From assembly GCA_019155185.1 (NCBI GenBank), contig CM032809.1:11099512-11163511 (forward strand): a stretch of DNA of 64,000 nt, written 5' to 3'. A program made the translations under genes and the position numbers. The stretch is from Beaufortia kweichowensis. Lineage: Eukaryota > Chordata > Actinopteri > Cypriniformes > Gastromyzontidae. The notes below the pieces were generated by a model. It made no database searches. It was not told where the DNA came from and saw only the letters and a list, made by a program, of their open reading frames with translations. Below are positions 26,141-38,119 of this stretch, in pieces (position 1 is the stretch's first letter; each line of letters starts with the position of its first letter).

Positions 26141-29100
26141 GGGGACCAAATGTGATGGTAAATAACTTAATCACCTATTCACATGATGGTTGATTATACA
26201 AGGGTTACAATTCAAACTGATTATTAAAGATCCTAAATAATGCCTTGACACACACCCATAGGTCCTCTGATCATCTGTTCCTAAAGTCTCAGCCTGACCT
26301 TTGACCTTTGTTGTAGCGCCGCTGGTGCAACCAACAACTAACACTAGCCTTCTCATTGATGATGACGTCCCGAACGAAAGAAGAACATTAATGACGCACT
26401 TTCTTCGTTCATGAAGTCTTTGTGTGTAAGCGTTTGCATGAGCATGTGCATGTGTGTCGATTTAAAATTTTCTCCAGGCAAAAGGATCATAAAGATTGGG
26501 TGCGCTGCACATAATCAACCCTCAAATGAAGTTTTTTCTCTAAATCAGTAATAAGTCAACATGCTTTGCTGACCTCATTCATTAGAGTTAGACAACCACC
26601 TGTCAGCCTGCCAAATCTCTGTATGCAGGAAATGTGTTCTCATAGAAGAGTACAGTGTGGAGGGATGATGACCGGAATATATTCATTCAACTTCATCCTC
26701 ATATTTTCATAAACAGAGAAAGGGAGAGCGAGAGACATGAGATATAATCTATATCTGCAACGGAACTTGTATTTTGTATGCCACACAAACCAAAGTGATT
26801 AAATATTTATTATGCTCTCACTGCTTACATTGCTTAGTCAAGTATCATTATTGTCATTCTCAGTGTTACTTCCAAGTATTGGCATGTAATTTGGTAAAGA
26901 TTTACAATTTGGGCTTGGCAGACCACAAAACAAGCAAAACAATATCATATGTTTTGTTTAGACAGGCAGCGTTAAACATTTCTGCATATCCAACTTAGAC
27001 TAGTTGTTGGTAGTCTAAAGAGCAAATCTAATTTACAAGCCTGATCCAAAACTTTAATATGTGACATTCTGTAAATAGAATTTCTGAAAATGTTTTCAGT
27101 CTGAATGGTCATAAGTTTAACATCATACACAAAGTACTATATGTGTCTTTTTTATAGTCATCTAAATGTACATAAAGATGTGCTATGCAGGAACCAGAAA
27201 CAAGCTCTCATTGCATTAATATATTAATAATTGTAGCGTAAGTTTACTCTGAATGAGATCACTAGAAGTGTCTCTGTAGTTTTGTAATAGATTCCTGATA
27301 GCGGAGTACTTTTTCAATCCGCTCTAGGTTAAGTGGCCCTATTTCAAGAGCCCCGCATACCTCGATAAATGCGAAGCTCTGCATTTATCATGAAAACTCA
27401 ATATAATTTCTCACATTCTCAGCAGGTCATGCAAATCCAATTTTTACTAGAGAGCCAATGGCATACCTGCAGTTTATTTAGTGGCTCAGCTAGAACTGCC
27501 TAAGTCAATTTCGCTAAAAATCTCATGTTAACTCCCACAATGCTTTCACTATATTATGACCCTGACAAACTCACAAGCACATAATAGACACGCACAACAT
27601 GACGATCAGTTACATAAGCCCATGACACATTTATGTTGTTAAAATGTTGCTCTTATTAATTTAGTTAATGGAGTTATGCCTTATGCAAGTGTCAACTTTG
27701 ATCTTTCAAGATTGAGATGTTGTGAACTGGTGTAAATTATATGAGAAATGTTCAGTTTTTTATTTGCATTGACATTAGACTTCTGTCTTACAATTTTCTG
27801 AGACATTTCTAAAATGCCTTAAGCAGGAAGTTTCTATTTGCTCTCAATTTGTTCTTTCATTGTGTCTATGAGGAACAATTAGAGGTTTAAACATCTTTAA
27901 AATGCATATTTTAGCACTAAAAAACCTCAGCACTGTAATACTGTAACTGTATACTAATGTGATCATTGGTCTACATCATATTTTCTGTTGTCACATTTTC
28001 CTGTTTGCCATTTTTGAAACAGCCATCCCTGATCATGTGACATTTCTATCTACTTCACACAGCCCTCAGGGAATGGACGAGGCGAAAAGCCCCTCCTAAT
28101 CCTTCTGTCACCCAGAAACACACATAAACTCACACACACTGACCACTGCTATACAGGTCAATGGCCCACAGACAGGAACTGAGCATGATTGGAGTCTGAT
28201 TGAAAGTCCTGGGTTAATTCCAGTCTTGGCAAGCGTGCGCACACACACAACCATATAAAAGGAAACACTGCGATTAGAATGACTAGATAAAGTCTGCTAG
28301 TGAGTTTAGTGGGAACCAATGAAAATGGAGGATTACAATGTGAATGGGAATGGGGAAAACAGATGAACAGGCATGATGGGAAACATGGATAATGTAAAAT
28401 GTGAACATACCTTGTTTGATACTGTATATTCGGGTGAATCTTACATGAACAGGTCACATTTCTCCTGAAAAATAAAAGAAAATATTAGAAATTACAGAAA
28501 TACAGAAGCCATTATTACAGCAATAGCCATTCACAATAAAACCATTAAATCTTGTAATACAGCATTTTGTCCTGATTTTTTTTTATTTCTTAAAATCTTT
28601 GTATTAAGATATTCACACTTGATTTTTTTCTCCATTGTACACATACAATTATGTTTAATATATAATTTAACATTTAAATAATATTAACTATATTTTTTCA
28701 CAATGAAGTAATGCAAATGTAATTATGTAAATACAATTTATTTATTTCTAAAAGAAAAATTTTTTCCTTTTGATTGTGATGTAAAACATGACACAGATAT
28801 GATCCTGACAGGTTTTATGATATCCATTCCCAACATTTCTATACGTCTATACTTTAATACGTCTAAACATCAATATCTCAAACAGGTATCAGTTGAGCTA
28901 ACAGGCGGATATTGATTACAAAGAGAAGCGTCAATTGCAATTGGTCTTTCCTTCGCTCACGGCTTGTTGGGGTTAGAGAAATGGTGTGGCAGTGACCCGT
29001 GATGACCTTAACTCAGCGCGTACGTGCTTCCTAACTCGGATACATACACACAATACGCATGATCTGTCTGGTTTAATTCATAAGAAAGCATGTTTTCATC

Positions 29101-30203
29101 TTAAGCTAAGAGAGGGAAAAAAAACTTATCCTAAACAACTTTAAATATGTGCGCACCCCGCAGAGCTCATGTCAAGCTTAAAATTACAAGCCTGTCCCGA
29201 ATCGGCATACAGTACTCCGACGTGACCTCACTTTGGCTCCAGTTAAATGAAGAGAAACAGGGCAGCTGGAAAAGAGAAAATAAGGATGAGAGAAAGATAG
29301 TTGGAGATAGTCTCTCTCTCTATCTGACAGGGACAAAGAGCTCTCTGATAACACAAGCAAAAAGACGGGATGGATGGAGAGAAGGTGGGGAAGGTCAGCG
29401 AATATCCTGGAACATCCTGACACAATGCACGTTTGTATGTAAGCGTTTGTCCGTGTGCATCCTGGTACGACGGGACATGACGGCAAGCAGAGTGACGCCA
29501 AAGTGTGACGGAGCGATTATGCATTTGCATGCATGAGCTTGCTTGTGACAGGTTCATATCTGAAGAGCTAAAAATTCACTTTCCTCTTGTTTTTCCAGAG
29601 CATCCAGCATAAGTGATAGGTGTTATATAAGTCTACGGGAACTATAAATATCGTCTTGCCACAGTGTGATTTTTTGGGGATCTGAACAATTCATAAAACA
29701 CATCTGATGTTGCCAAAGACAGGATCTCACAGAGACGGAGCGAGAACAAATTCGATTTCTTTAACCTTGTATCTATTTGCTCTCTCTACACGCATAAACA
29801 AGCTCCATCAAATCTGTACGGGCCCAAAAAGGGCTGTTGTCAAGTGATGTTGACGCTTGACGTGACAGATGCCACTTTACATTTATTTGTACAAGTCGAT
29901 GTTTACGTCCCTCAACTGCTGCTGTTGTAAAGAAGCAAAATTTGCATGTCTGTAAGCCAAAGTTCTGCACCAACGACTTTAGCTTTCGCTCATGGTGAAT
30001 AATGCTTAACCAACCGACCTGTGTTTTGCATAATTCTGAATACTTTTAATTTAAGTATCAAAATTTGAAATATTTCCTGGAATAGTCCTTCACTCCTCAA
30101 CTTTGATACAAGATGCTAATCACAAGGCTGTTATATAACGTCAGATAAACTCGGTATTGTTGGTGGTACATTTTTTGGTGTTACCTGGCACCTCCACGCT
30201 CAA
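26141..30203. other. Long non-coding stretch, little repetitive content
   Basis: It carries the DR1 site at 26295, a hairpin at 27364-27389 (GATAAATGC / GCATTTATC), an octamer-like ATGCAAAT at 27430, AT-rich DNA at 28560-28770 and a CpG-bearing patch at 28925-29040 (GCGCGTACGTGC). The overlapping open frames at 29147-29557 on both strands have no recognisable product. I see no supported gene and few identifiable repeats across 4 kb, which is unusual for this window. Confidence 0.45.
26295..26307 (-). promoter_or_regulatory. Perfect DR1 nuclear-receptor element
   Basis: TGACCTTTGACCT is the reverse complement of AGGTCAAAGGTCA, two perfect AGGTCA half-sites separated by one base. DR1 sites are known to bind HNF4 and RXR heterodimers such as PPAR/RXR. 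It is followed at 26302-26310 by a partial third TGACCTTTG, and a TGACGTC CRE-like motif lies 60 bp downstream. A perfect 13-bp match is rarely expected by chance in 64 kb. Confidence 0.5.
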
Positions 30204-30435
30204 CCTGGTTTTGCCAAGTTGGAACAAAATTTCTGTAGAACAACCCAAAAACCCTAGCATAACCAAATAAAAAAAAAAAAACCAATAGATGAATATCAAT
30301 GATGTGGAAGCCCCAACCCAGGTTATGTCACCTGAATTGTAAACTTACCCCTTAGATCTGTTTGGTTATTAGACTGTTGTCTCGGGGTTAACAATGATGT
30401 TGACTCAAGAACATCTCTCACTTGGCAAAACCAGG
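30204..30435. repeat. Inverted-repeat segment, 15-bp perfect arms
   Basis: CCTGGTTTTGCCAAG at 30204-30218 is exactly complementary to CTTGGCAAAACCAGG at 30421-30435. Outside the arms weaker similarity continues (CACCTCCACGCT against GCCGTACCTCC). The interior is AT-rich and contains an A13 run. It may be an eroded MITE, but no target duplication is evident. Confidence 0.5.
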
Positions 30436-30544
30436 AAAGCCGTACCTCCGCAGTACCTTTTCTAAAAGGAAAGTAATTCATTTATCAGTCCATTCCCCAA
30501 AGTGTCTTCCCCAGGTCCCTTCCAAAGATCTTTGGCCACAAAAA

Positions 30545-30650
30545 TGGTATTATGAAACAGTTAGATCCAGTCCTTAAATCCGATTGGTCAATAGCCATGT
30601 CATTTTCACAATAAAGTACAGCCTCTCGTACCTTATTTCTTTTACATCAT
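30545..30650 (+). repeat. Dispersed repeat R4, short copy
   Basis: GATCCAGTCCTTAAATCCGA, TTGGTCAATAGCCATG and CAGCCTCTCGTACCTTATT correspond to the beginning and end of the copy at 9150, with the middle of about 200 bp missing. An internal deletion of a full copy is the simplest explanation. Confidence 0.65.
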
Positions 30651-32231
30651 GACAAAAAGCACTCCAAGACACTTTCAAGAATACCACGGTACTGTCCGAA
30701 TCATGGTGGTCCAAATCATTTTTACCACGTTAAGCCAGCCATAGTAGTACTATGGGAATTATGTAACTAATGTATGTTTCTGTAAGTGTACAATGCTGTG
30801 GTACTATTTTTGAAGTGCTATGTAAATACTATGCTACATGAAAATAGTAATGCTCCAGTCATGATTTATTCCACAGAACTGTGGTATTATCATCATTATG
30901 TCCATAAACAAGCACTTTATTCCGTGGAGGGATGTGGGCAAAGATTCCTGCAGACGCAGATGAAAGATTTATGTTGTGATGGCTGAGTAGTGCTGGCCTG
31001 AATATCACATTAACAGACTAATTTAGAGCAATTCTTCACATATATCCTGGTCAAAAATCTTTACCAAAGACCAGCACTAAATTTCCACATTGGAAGGTAA
31101 TGGTTAGGTAACGTTGCACAATGTGCTCTACTGCTGTTGCTTATGCAGATGACGATGCGGACAAGGGCGTAATATCATTGTAAATTCATGAGACACTGAC
31201 TCTAGCTTGTTATTTACCATCTCTAGAGTCAATGTCACTAAGCCACGGGAGTATAAATGACTCGGTAGAGCAAACAACTGATTATTTTACTCATTTACAC
31301 TCAGAATTAGGGGAGATCGGGGCTAGTTGTCGCACATTTTTCTCCAGAGAATATCTGACTTCACCTGTCTTTTTATATAGGCATATCTTAGTCTACAAAA
31401 AAACAATTCTTACACTTAACTGACTATTAGAGGATAAAATTGTTGAATCAAGTTCACATTTTGCAGTAGCGGGGCAAGTTGTCACAGTTTATGAGGGAAT
31501 TGGTCACTTTAAATAGCCTATTATAAGATTTTTATCAGAATGTAAACAGTTTGATAATTATAAAACACTTAATAATTCATTAAACAGGAAACAATAATAA
31601 GAATAATATCCTCTCAATAACCTCTCAATAACTTTCTATTATCAAGTAATTTAATTATTGACTGAAGCCTTACTCTATCCAAGTGTATGTTTGGTGTTTT
31701 TCCTACAGCTATTATGAAAATATGATTTGCATTTTCTGATGTGTGACAGCTCTGATCAAGGTATTTGAAAACAACATACAGTATAAACCCACAAGAAAGA
31801 CCAGTAACACTGTTGTTAGACTATTCTCTTCCACACATCCACTAAAGCCAATTGGTCCTGATCTTAGTTTTATCCAACCAACATCTCTATATCAGCTAAG
31901 GTTACACCAAGCGTCCAGAAATAGAGAGGTAGGAGGACAGAGTGAGAGTAAAGAGTGTGAAATGCCTCATTGGTTTTGACTACACTGTAGGATGAAGGAG
32001 ATGTCAGGCTTTAATTCAGGCAGCAGGACGGCCAGATCCACAAGCAAACACAGCAGAGGAAATGCCTGAGGGCGGCTGGCTCTCGCTATTAGTGTTCAGG
32101 AACCAGACCTGCCTTTCCTGAGGAGAAACCGCGGTGAGCTTGTGTGAGATACACTCCACACAAACACTCCACAACTGATCCAGTTATAAACGCTGACACG
32201 TTAGAAACGGTCAATTGTATGTAGCAAGATG
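30651..32231. other. Non-coding stretch with a candidate conserved patch
   Basis: 31990-32130 is unique-looking and G+C-richer (GGGCGGCTGGCTCTCGC, TTTAATTCAGGCAGCAGGAC). Near 31608 CCTCTCAATAA is duplicated in tandem. The rest is AT-rich without a supported gene. Confidence 0.4.
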
Positions 32232-32939
32232 TTCGCCTAAAAAATATGAAATGCTGTCATCATTTACTGGCTCTAATGTTTTTTGTAGACCCGTCACATT
32301 TGACAGACATAAGATCATGTCATGTCATCATAACATGACGCCAACTTTGAATAATAACATTTGAATGAATTTAAGGAAACATGTTAAGTTTTTACATTTT
32401 TAATTTTAGTTCTTAATTTGCTCGAGGGCCAGATACACAACACGTATCTAAGAAGTAAATTCTGTCATTTAATTCTTTAATTCTATCAATTTCATAAATA
32501 TAAACTTAAAGTTAGGAAAAGCCATAAATATAGATGACTGTGAAGTGGTTTTTAAAGATTTTATTGTTACCTCATAAACAGACAATCAATGTCAAAGCCT
32601 GTCATTTTATCCTTAAGAATGTTCTTAAGATGTTTAAAAAAAATAAGATTTGCATTCATTCTTAGAAACTTATTATATTATAATATATATAATATTAAAA
32701 ACATTCTTATGGTTTGTCTGTATAACATTTTTGTGAATCTTATTCTGTAAAATGATCATGTGACTTCAGTAGACTAGCAATATACCTCAAAAGATATATG
32801 GGCTAATTTTATATACTCTCTTTGTATCAAAAAAGCAAAAACATTTTCATATTTTGTTCCATAGACAAAGTCAAATTATGCAGATTTGTAGTAAATGTGC
32901 AAATTTAAGTAAATGATGACAGAATTTTCATTGTTTTCT
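32232..32939. mobile_element. Decayed MITE-like element with TGTCATCATTTACT ends
   Basis: The left end GAAATGCTGTCATCATTTAC is mirrored by GTAAATGATGACAGAATTTT at 32900-32926. CTGTCATCATTTACTCACCC is the well-known end-proximal block of the cyprinid AGTTCAC foldback group, so these are probably the decayed ends of one 700-bp member, or of two elements flanking AT-rich filler. The interior is AT-rich and not coding. Confidence 0.5.
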
Positions 32940-33540
32940 TGATATTATTATGATAGCTAATATTTAATAACAATAAAATTACTATTAGATACCATCAAAG
33001 TACATGGTAGCACTCCAGTCTAAGAAATGAATACAGATACAAACTGAGGATTCAGACATATGGAAAGAAGTCTGTCTGTGTGCACATCAGCATGGCAAAG
33101 AAAATCCACAGTAGAGAGTAATGCGTCTAATCTAGCATGAATGACCATGACTGACACACAACCCGCATGACTGACAATATCTGATCTCTGCCCCTGAATC
33201 TCTCTCTCACCTCCCCTCTGCCATTTCACTGAAAGGCCTGTTTACAAGCCTGTTTGCATACATGTATTAGTGGTAAAACATACACAAAAACACAGATACA
33301 TACTGTAAATACATAGAAGAGTAAATGGACATTGCATGTTTTTAAGTGTCAGGTCTGGATTATCAGGTGCTGGATTATGGATTATTAGTCCTGGATTCTT
33401 AAATATGACAAGACCAAAAAACTGCAACTAAACCTCATAACAAACCTAATTAAAAATCTTCCAAAATTCAGGAAATTTATATCATCTCATACAGCTAAAA
33501 TGGCATTGACCAACCTGATTTCATGCAAAAACTGTTTTAA
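32940..33540. other. Non-coding stretch
   Basis: Ordinary AT-rich unique-looking sequence with small duplications (CTGGATTATCAGGTGCTGGA near 33355). No gene is supported. Confidence 0.4.
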
Positions 33541-33757
33541 AGGTGGCCATTACATATAAATTCATATGATGTAAATCGCAAAAATATATACCATTATAGA
33601 AAATTGATTATTAGAAAAAGTCAATAATGAAGCCCCATCTCCTAAACCGAACATCAGACTAAAACAAATAGAATATTATATTTAATATATATTATATTTA
33701 TATATTCATACAAGATGTATAAATGAGATTGTACAAATTCATCCAAATTAGCCACCC
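33541..33757. mobile_element. MITE with GGTGGC ends ('ATTCATACGA' family), decayed
   Basis: AGGTGGCCATTACATATAAA on the left is mirrored by ATTCATCCAAATTAGCCACC on the right. Internal TTCATATGATGTAAATCG faces CATACAAGATGTATAAATG. The central AGCCCCATCTCCTAAACC resembles the conserved middle of this fish family (the complement of GGTTAGGG-type sequence). A related fragment lies at 51362-51550. Confidence 0.65.
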
Positions 33758-34539
33758 TGTAAAATAGTCACGAATCGTCACGAGATTGTGTTGGATTGAC
33801 ACAACGGCTAAGAGAATCATAGCAATACTGACGCAGGTAGTCGCGTGGCATGACACAGAGCCGCACAGCTTACGCTAAAAGGCCAGAGCTCATAAATGAC
33901 TATTAATTCTGTCGTCTCTAATCCGTCTCAATCTGCTCATCCAGGCACAGTTAAAAGGTAAAGTCTATAATCAGCTGATGGACAGACTGGATGAATAAAC
34001 ACAGTAAGATTAACTGGCCACCGGACATCAGTAAAGAGAGGGAGCTAATTGCTAATGCTTCAGAGCTTACCGACCGCCCGAATACACGCCCTCGGAGTGC
34101 AATGAAACATTACCGCTTTCCCATAAGAAATTATGGAAATACATAGCATTAACCACTTAACAGACACGCGGCAATAAAATACAGTAACTCAGCCGAGGTC
34201 ACTGGGACTTGAATATGAGTACTGTACAGAGTGTGTGTGTGTGTGTGTATAGAGAAGACCACGGGGTTGACCCCATCATCAGGAACAGAGCCAGCTCCAC
34301 TCATCCTGTCACTCCAGTCCAATCAATCAAACACCACAAACAGTCCCTGACCAGAGAACAGGGCCGGCGCCCTAAGGAGGGACACTCGTGTTTCTCAATA
34401 GCTGACTGGAGATCAGTGGCATCCAACTGGTCACAATATGAATGACTTCAGTCACAAACATGAATCTGAGACTTCTGAACAGGCCTGATCAATGATAGTT
34501 AATTGGGTTTTTCTTCCATTTACATATAGGAAAAGTGGT
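33758..34539. other. Non-coding, repeat-poor, candidate conserved block
   Basis: 33765-34190 contains no repeat that I recognise and has more CpG than average (GTCACGAATCGTCACGAGA, GTAGTCGCGTGGC, CCGACCGCCCGAATACACGC). It also has AT-rich homeodomain-like cores (GACTATTAATTCTG, GAGCTAATTGCTAATGC). This mix is typical of vertebrate conserved non-coding elements, but conservation cannot be judged from one sequence. A (GT)n of nine units lies at 34231-34249. Confidence 0.4.
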
Positions 34540-34650
34540 GAGGTGAAATAATGTGATGCCTAGGACGCAAGGCCACGACTGAACCTGCATCTCCCATCTA
34601 AGCACCATTGCAAAATACATCTGGAACTGTGTGGAGAAAGACATTCAGGA
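34540..34650 (-). repeat. Possible SINE fragment related to 24195
   Basis: ACCTGCATCTCCCATCTAAG and CACC (+ strand) parallels ACCCACATCTCCCATATGGG and CACC in the SINE at 24195. Only the tRNA-like head region is shared, so this may be a truncated copy. Confidence 0.35.
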
Positions 34651-34760
34651 TCTCAATCAGGGTGACACCAACAAAACAAACAGATACATTGACACTAAAT
34701 GCAACTTAAAAAACACTTAACATCTACATAGTGAACCGCAGAATAAACTACAAATCACAG

Positions 34761-34850
34761 GTGCCTAAATGAATCAGTTCAACTACTAGATTCATATGAA
34801 CCATCTAAATGAACCAATTCACTAAAATGAATCAAACTTCCCAATACTAA
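34761..34850. repeat. Short 'AAATGAATCA' repeat
   Basis: CCTAAATGAATCAGTTCAAC, CTAAATGAACCAATTCACTA and AAATGAATCAAAC are degenerate repeats of one unit in tandem. The motif is common in cyprinid DNA. No boundaries are clear. Confidence 0.4.
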
Positions 34851-35887
34851 AATTAGGCGCTCACTTGGTTGTAAAGCTACATAGACAATACATAAACAGT
34901 TATGTAGCTTCTTGATACACTACAGTAGTAGGTGTTTGCCAATCTACACTATTTAGAAGCAACTGGGTGATTGATTGATTTCTTAGAAGTCCTCCTTCTT
35001 CCTAACTGTAACTTTACAGTAATAACAGACTCAGAAGTTTCACACACCGAGAGTTTACCATTCCCACACAACCACTTTAAACATAAACCCCCCACAATTC
35101 TTATGAATACACTATGTAATTTTGTCAAAACTCCCCTAACAAATCAGATTCATATTGGTTTCATGGAAACAGCAGCATTCTGAGATTAACTTCCTACTTC
35201 TGGTCACAACAGGAAAATGTTTAAGTAAAGATTTCTCTACAGTACTGCAGATCAAGAGATGAAGCATTGAACCCCAGAATAAACATCATTTAGAGGCTCA
35301 GGCCCACCATGTTTGCTGTAGTTTCCCCAGAGTCTCTGTGGTGCGGCGAGCGAGGGGGTGGTGGGATAAAAGCTGATGGGAAACGGTTATTGTGGTAAAC
35401 AATATGAAATGCGTGTACATAAGTGTGAGAGAAAATCTTTACTATTGCAGTTGAATCTCACGCACATTTACAAAATCACACACGTTTTTCCATTTTTGTT
35501 ATTGTGACATAACATTTTTTTCCTGTATGTACACATTGATTTACTTACAGTCAGGGGAACTGTGAAAAATGAAAAATAAATAATTTTTCCACAAAATGTC
35601 ATGAGTTAAAATTATGTTAAAATGATTTATTTTTTAATATGTTTAGCACTGATTCAGTTTAATGAAATAAATGTATGGAATAACATATAACCTACTCAAC
35701 CTACTATATTTGCTGAAATGTGAAGTATACAATGACGAATACTCTACTGTATACAATATAAAGCACACTGAACTTATCATTTCTGGCATGAAAAATGAAC
35801 CATAGTTAAATGTTTTGTACAGATTCATTTCAATACAATGTTCATAACACTGCAAACATAAATGAATTTTATATAATTTTATTTAAA
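34851..35887. other. Non-coding stretch
   Basis: 34960-35260 and 35290-35400 are unique-looking; the latter has a G+C-rich core (GGTGCGGCGAGCGAGGGGG). After 35440 the DNA is AT-rich. No gene is supported. Confidence 0.4.
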
Positions 35888-36297
35888 TACATGAAAAATG
35901 AATTTCTTACTTAGTATTTTGTTGTTTTGTTTACAAATATTACAACTTTTCTAATACATTTTCTTTATAAGCAAGGTGACCCAAATTATTAACACAAAAG
36001 TTAAATGCGAGTTTTAGCTTGAAACAAGCAAAAATATCTGCCAGTTGGGTAAGAAAAATAAACTTGATTTAGGTACCTGATAAAGAGGTAAAACTTAATT
36101 CAAGGTACCCCGCTGGCAGAAAGTTTTGCTTGCTTTGAGCATAAACTCAATTATATTTCATATTTGTTTCAGAAAACAAGACTTAATATCTAAGGTTATT
36201 TTGCTTTCAAGAAAACGTACCCTGATTCAATAAATGTTTTATATTTATACAGCAAAACAAGACAAAAATACTAAACAAGAAATTCATTTTGCAGTGA
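35888..36297. mobile_element. Palindromic MITE ('AAGAAATTCATTTTGCAGTG' family)
   Basis: The left arm AAAATGAATTTCTTACTTAG, TATTTTGTTGTTTTG is mirrored by CAAAACAAGACAAAAATACT, AAACAAGAAATTCATTTTGC on the right. The inner arms AGCTTGAAACAAGCAAAAAT, ATCTGCCAGTTGGG and CGCTGGCAGAAAG, TTTTGCTTGCTTTGAGC also pair. The right end GCAGTG is intact, and the matching left CACTGC is lost. It is a complete foldback of about 410 bp without coding capacity. Confidence 0.82.
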
Positions 36298-36838
36298 ACA
36301 GATATATTTCAGCAGCTCCAATGTTTGGTATACATTCATTTCAGCACAATGATCAGTACTGATTCCCTGTTGTATGTGTGACACATGCACAAACAACACA
36401 CAAAAGAGCACAATGTGCTTCTGAGGAATAATGTAGTGGCATAGAAAAATGGACTGTGTGACAAGACGGAATCATCAGATGAAAGAGAGAGAAATGGAGG
36501 AAAGAGAAAAGAAAAGAAAATTGAGGAAAGGCAGAAATATGCAGAGAGAATAACAAGCCTGTCTCCAACCTATCTTATACTCTCTGCACCGTACTGAATG
36601 AAGCTCTCTCTGTCTGCTACTGCACAGACACATCACCCAATCACAGGACCTCAGCATGCCCTCACACACAAATACACACCGGACACGCTGACATAAACAC
36701 TAACATCCAATACACAAAAAGTGTAAGGGGGTAGTTTGAGCTACGGGTGTGAGGTGTCTGGCACCTTTCTCTCCCCGACGGAAGATGACAAGATAAACTC
36801 ATCCATCTCGTCTCTCTCCGTCTCTCTCCCTCGCTCTT
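36298..36838. other. Non-coding stretch with purine/pyrimidine-rich patches
   Basis: 36480-36550 is A/G-rich, and 36790-36838 holds TCTCTC runs just before the minisatellite. No gene is supported. Confidence 0.4.
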
Positions 36839-37240
36839 ATTTATTGGGGTTGTTATCCATTTTATAACATTTATGTAATACGATTTTTACTTTTTATGAT
36901 TATTTCTGTTTCAGTTTAACAATTTAACATGGCATTTCCTCCCGTTCTTCCATCTCTCATCTCTCATTTACTGGGGTTTTAATACATTTTATAACATTTA
37001 TAAAAATGCAATTTTGACTTTTTTACATGATTATTTCAGTTTTTGCATCAAAAATATTTTAGTTTAACAGTTTAACATGACATTTCCATCCTCTCTTCCA
37101 TCTCTTATCTCTCATTTACTGGGGTTTTAATACATTTAATAACATTTATACAAATGCAATTTTGACTTTTTTATTTCTGTTTTTGCATCAAACATATTTA
37201 AGTTTAACAAATTAACAGTTTAACGTGACATTTTTTCCAT
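36839..37240. repeat. Minisatellite: three long tandem units
   Basis: TTA(C/T)TGGGGTT starts units at 36841, 36968 and 37116, giving periods of 127 and 148 bp. Each unit continues TTTATAACATTTAT, CAATTTTGACTTTTT, TTTCTGTTTTTGCATCAAA, AGTTTAACAxTTTAACxTG and CATTTCC, and ends in a TCTCATCTCTCA pyrimidine segment. Length differences come from small indels. Unit 1 is the most diverged. No coding potential. Confidence 0.9.
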
Positions 37241-38119
37241 CCTCTTCTCTACCCTGACAATGAACAGTTTTTCACTGCTGCACCCACCCTTCCAAAACTA
37301 AAAAATAACAACCCTGCATTAAAACGCATCACACAAACGGTCAAAATCGGACTAAAAAAACAGAAGTCTTGTTAAAAAAAATACTTATAAAGGATATCCA
37401 AAATAAAATAGTGCTACATATATACAGCAACAGCACAAGTGCTGACAATCTTTAAGTAGATATACTGGTACGCCAGAGATCTCCAAAACTGTCCGGTTAA
37501 GGTTTGGTAAGCGGTGTATATCTGTTAATGTAAGAAAACTCTCATGAACCTTCCCATATATTATAAGTTATTTTAGTGTTTAGGAATAAAAGTATTTCTA
37601 CAGCTTGAGCATCTATTAGCGTAACATGACTGGGCCACATTTATGAGCACATAAAAGGTGTCATTTGATGTGTAAATGTGGGTGGTCAGGTGTTGATGGT
37701 TTCATCTCCGTTGTCACAAAGTTACAGAACAAGATGTTTCAATAATCACAAGAGAAGTTCTTGAAGTAACAGTACAGTACATCAAGCTCTTTTATCTCAG
37801 ATCAAGGAAAATTTGATTCCTAATGATATTACCCATTTATAGCAAAGCAAATCTGTTATATTTTAGTCTGAAGCAAGCATTTGATTGACTTGGCAAGAGA
37901 CTTGGAGACATTAGCATGCTATGTTCAGTTTACCGAGACACAATGTGCCTTTGTGTGCAAATGACTTGAGCCCACAACTCATCCATATTTCAGTCTTTCT
38001 GTCAAAGCGTCATCTCAGAGGGCCTGTTGTGCTGCGGTTACGTTTCAGACCCGTTACCTCCACCACAGTTTAAAGGATTTCAGGGCAACAAGGTTGGAAA
38101 CAGGAATCGTCTTAACATG
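37241..38119. other. Non-coding stretch
   Basis: AT-rich unique-looking sequence. Nothing is recognisable as a gene or repeat beyond A-rich runs near 37350-37385. Confidence 0.4.
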
